Below, piece by piece: positions 61,273 to 64,000 of a DNA stretch of 64,000 nt. Each line of letters begins with the position of its first letter. Positions within the stretch are counted from its first letter, which is position 1. The notes beneath the pieces were generated by a model. The model ran no database searches and had not been told where the DNA came from. It worked only from the letters and a program-made list of their open reading frames with translations. This stretch comes from Pipra filicauda (taxonomy: Eukaryota > Chordata > Aves > Passeriformes > Pipridae), in the NCBI RefSeq assembly GCF_003945595.2, contig NW_024104448.1, positions 496,017-560,016 of the forward strand. The letters run 5' to 3'. The position numbers and the translations under genes were made by a program.

Positions 61273-62507
61273 TGTCATGGTTTGAGATAGCCCCAAAATC
61301 TAATTCCCTAGCTCCATTCCCCCTCCCACATCTCAACCCAGTGAGAGATGATTCTTTCCAGACAAAACACACCAGACTCAGAATGGGGGAAAGGGAATAT
61401 ATTACAATGACTGTACAAATAAATATTATTATAACACATTATACACACGATCACAACTACCTGTACCATGACATAAGTATTTACAATGGATCAGATCTCC
61501 TCTCCCCTCCAAATAAAAGTCCAGGAGGGAAGAAGGACAGATCCCTTTCAGTCTCTAAGCAGGAGTATCTTCTACAGCAACAATCTGTCTTCTTCAGCAT
61601 GCAGCAGCTGATAGCTGGATTTCTGCCAGCACTCATGAGGGAGGTATCCAAGCTCTCTCGGCCTGTCGCCACCAAGCGAGGGGTCTTCCATGGACTACGT
61701 CGCCCCAGACAAGGTCGTTTCACCACGTCATATCACGAGACGCAGGGGGTCTTCGTGACGGTCTGGTATCTCCAGGAGATTCAAGCTCCTTGCAGGGCCT
61801 CTGTGCCCTGCCTCAGGCTGCGAGCTTCTTTGTAGCTTGCAGCAAGGGAGGGCCCCCAAGGTCACCCTCTCCGCATTCCATCCTGGCTGAACTCTCAGGA
61901 CGACTGAGCTTCTTAGCTCTTCTCTGCAGTGCATGTCGCACTTCACCCCTCCCTTCAGGAAGTGAGGGGTTTTCCAAGGAGTTTGGGGGGTCTGGTTCAG
62001 TTCTTACCCCCAAAACTCTGTAGCTCTGCTGCTGACTCTTTTTTCTTGGCTCTCCTTCCAAGAGTCCTCTCTACGGTGCTGCATGCTGTTTCGGCTACTT
62101 CTCCGGTTCAGGTCTTATCAGTTGACTTCTAGCCAGAGTCTCTGGACGCTGCATCTCAGCTTCTGCTTTGTCTCTGCTGCCCACGGTGGAGAAAACATCT
62201 CCCAGCTTAACTACAGACACTTAGCTCAGTCTAACACTGTTCCAAGTCTCTGCAGTCCCCCCAGTCAGGGCTGGGAGGGGGCCAGAGCCCTCCAAGGGGC
62301 TCCGAGCCCCTTCCTCGTGGCTCACAACATGGCCACCTCTCCTACAACAAACAAACTACAACTCTTCTCTTCCGTTTGCTTGTGGTATGTTTACATTTTG
62401 CAGGAGCGCCCATTGGACAAAACTTCAAAACTTCCAGGGGTTTCCACCCCTTGGGGTTTTACCATTTTTCTTAGCCTCTGGGGGAAAACAAGGTCCAAAC
62501 CACTACA
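61273..62507 (-). mobile_element. ERVL-like solo LTR, intact ends, minus orientation
   Basis: A 1,235-bp element starting TGTCATGGTTTGAGATAGCC and ending GGTCCAAACCACTACA on the + strand, that is, TGTAGTGG...CCATGACA on the minus strand, as in the copy at 42809-44034. A perfect 5-bp CAAGG duplication flanks it. No internal retroviral region adjoins it, so it is a solo LTR. The 215-codon frame at 61188-61835 and the 152-codon frame at 62083-62541 lie in or across the LTR and carry no recognisable domain. Confidence 0.9.
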
Positions 62508-63229
62508 CAAGGTCCAATCCAAAATCTATTCAAATCAATAGAAATAAAATTTCCTAAATTTCAGGTGTTTATGGGTGCAGTATTTCCAGGAGAACTTATT
62601 CTGTATTTTGTTCACATGATTCTCAAAAGCGAAGGGCAGTTACCCACTTATGTCCATCCCTTCAGAAAAAAGGTGAGTTATAATATTATCAGCATTCTGG
62701 AGAGCACTCTGCACCAACCCCTTGGGTGGCAACGATGTTATAGGGCTTAAAAAACACCAGGAGTTAACATCCCTGCATATAACCAAAGAGAAATACTGCT
62801 CTTGCGCTTGGTTTTGTGGTTTCTGTTTTCCTCTGTCCTATTTTAGGGTGATACGATGTGAAAATAACCCAAACATAATATGGAAAAATGCAGACTGTAG
62901 AAACAGAATTTACTTGTAATAAATGCATTAGTTTTAAGCATTGCAGACATCAAGTTTTGTAATGTGGACCTGCAGCTGCCTGTGAATTCAAGATTAATTT
63001 ACCTTGTAGATTCTCGAAAAGTGAAAATTGTGTTAAGTACATTCCTTTGCCCTGCATTTGGTTCCTGACCCAAAGATGTTGTAAAATAATTTAAATCATT
63101 TTCAATCTGAATAGCAGCCGATATGAAAGCTATTCGATGTTGTCAGGTGTATTCTGCAGATCAACAGTGCTACACTTTGCTTGGTACAATCCAGATTAAC
63201 GTGCTGTTTCACTAAAAATGTTCATTTAG

Positions 63230-63305
63230 GTCTCTGGTACCGCCCAGGAAGTGTCTGACTCAGCCCTGGGGGAGAGGAACGTGACCCCGGACTTCAGCAC
63301 ACAAG
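63230..63305 (+). CDS. ENTREP1: ENTREP1 exon G (continuing cytoplasmic tail)
   Basis: A 76-bp exon (25 codons plus one base) after GTTCATTTAG, reading VSGTAQEVSDSALGERNVTP and DFSTQ. Its position after PASQ and its DFST ending fit the ENTREP1 tail, which is less conserved here. The proposed donor is AAG|GTGATC at 63306, a weak match to consensus. If it is not used, translation reads on for 13 residues (GDRGTAFVYLKME) to a stop at 63344-63346. The following exons of the tail are not in the window. Confidence 0.85.
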
Positions 63306-64000
63306 GTGATCGTGGCACTGCCTTTGTCTACTTAAAGATGGAGTAGGAGTTTTGAGTGGACTTTTCCTTCTCCTCTGCCCTTCCCAGTGGAGACAGAAGG
63401 ATTTGCTTTCAGATTATTCATGGCAAGATGAACCTTTTCACAGTCAAGAGAGTGATGCAGCTGGAAATGCAGAGCAGAGTTTTGCTAAACCAAGCATGGT
63501 CTCTAAAGCCCTTCGAGGCAGATATGGCGACTGGCCTTTCTCTTTGAAGAGTCCTGCCCATACCTGCAGCTTGTTTCTCATTGTCAGCAGCCACAGGTGC
63601 CTTCCTGATAGTCCCCCCAGGCCTTCTCCATATGGTAGTTTCATGCATGGCTTCCAGAAGCCTGGATGGAAGCTTGCTGCCTGAAGCATAGATGTTGGGA
63701 ATGCAAGTAGATGAGTAGTAGCAGTATAGCGCCTGTTTGTTCAAAGTTTAAAAGTCAGTACCCTTGCCATGTCTGTTGCTGCAGAGAGGCTTTTTAAACA
63801 CTGCAGCCTCAGTTTGTATGAAACAATTATTGTAGTTAAATTTCCATTAAATGCTTTTCCTCTTCATATTCATATTGCATTAATAAGCAGACTGGCACGT
63901 GTTCTCAGTACACTCTGGGCAGAGAGGTGATGGCAGAGTGGTCCAGGAAACAGAAATGGTGCTCTCTTGCCTGACCTCCAGCATGGGACTGACAAGCCTG
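63306..64000 (+). other. ENTREP1 intron after exon G, start only
   Basis: No further exon recognised. Open frames at 63352-63684 (+) and 63418-63744 (-) overlap each other and have no family resemblance to the ENTREP1 tail or to any domain I know. Confidence 0.6.

Noticed and set aside
61188..61835. 215-codon open frame as a gene
   Set aside because: It runs from intron sequence into the LTR at 61273 and has no recognisable content.

Overview
The window is vertebrate nuclear DNA, almost certainly from a bird. Its only protein-coding gene is spread over about 59 kb on the + strand: seven small exons (57-161 bp) with good GT-AG splice sites, separated by AT-rich introns of up to 20.7 kb. Joined, the exons encode a protein very similar to ENTREP1 (older name FAM189A2), a four-transmembrane endosomal adaptor. 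The bird assignment rests on a 5'-truncated CR1 LINE with the typical avian 3' end, ERVL-type solo LTRs and RTE-type LINEs resembling the patchily distributed avian AviRTE family. Which bird cannot be settled. The repeat set would fit a lineage that carries AviRTE (suboscine passerines, parrots, hummingbirds and hornbills, as I recall). In birds this gene is expected on the Z chromosome (background knowledge, not seen here).

Layout. 1-4320: intronic or upstream sequence, no exon recognised. 4321-4377: first visible exon, starting in mid-protein. 4378-25114: a long intron with an RTE 3'-end fragment (9751-9900), a decayed LINE RT fragment (about 10905-11090), a GC-rich patch with 56-bp tandem repeats (17160-17740), a tRNA-Glu-derived SINE (18412-18737), a probable ERV LTR with TATA box and poly(A) signal (about 19053-19712), a CR1 (20297-20972) and a short RTE insertion with 28-bp target duplications (24285-24576). 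25115-25225: exon. 25226-33011: intron with the largest RTE fragment (26783-27854), which keeps the RT YADD motif and the 3' coding end. 33012-33143: exon. 33144-46186: intron with two LTRs of one family (36412-37635 and 42809-44034). 46187-46294: exon. 46295-55684: intron with no recognisable insertion. 55685-55845 and 56486-56621: exons carrying three PPxY motifs. 56622-63229: intron with a second SINE copy (58925-59253), a tetranucleotide microsatellite and a third LTR (61273-62507). 63230-63305: last visible exon. The 3' part of the gene lies beyond the window.

The joined exons give about 260 residues: transmembrane segments, a cysteine-containing loop, a further transmembrane segment and the start of a proline-rich cytoplasmic tail with PY motifs. 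This agrees with the known role of ENTREP1 as a link between the ubiquitin ligase ITCH and epsin in receptor endocytosis. The N-terminal exon(s) and the rest of the tail are missing.

I found no undescribed multi-gene system. The most interesting content is mobile: a LINE/SINE pair in which a tRNA-Glu-headed SINE shares its 3' tail with RTE elements in the same introns, and a set of well-bounded LTR insertions in one gene. The many short open reading frames in the introns are chance frames or lie inside repeats.
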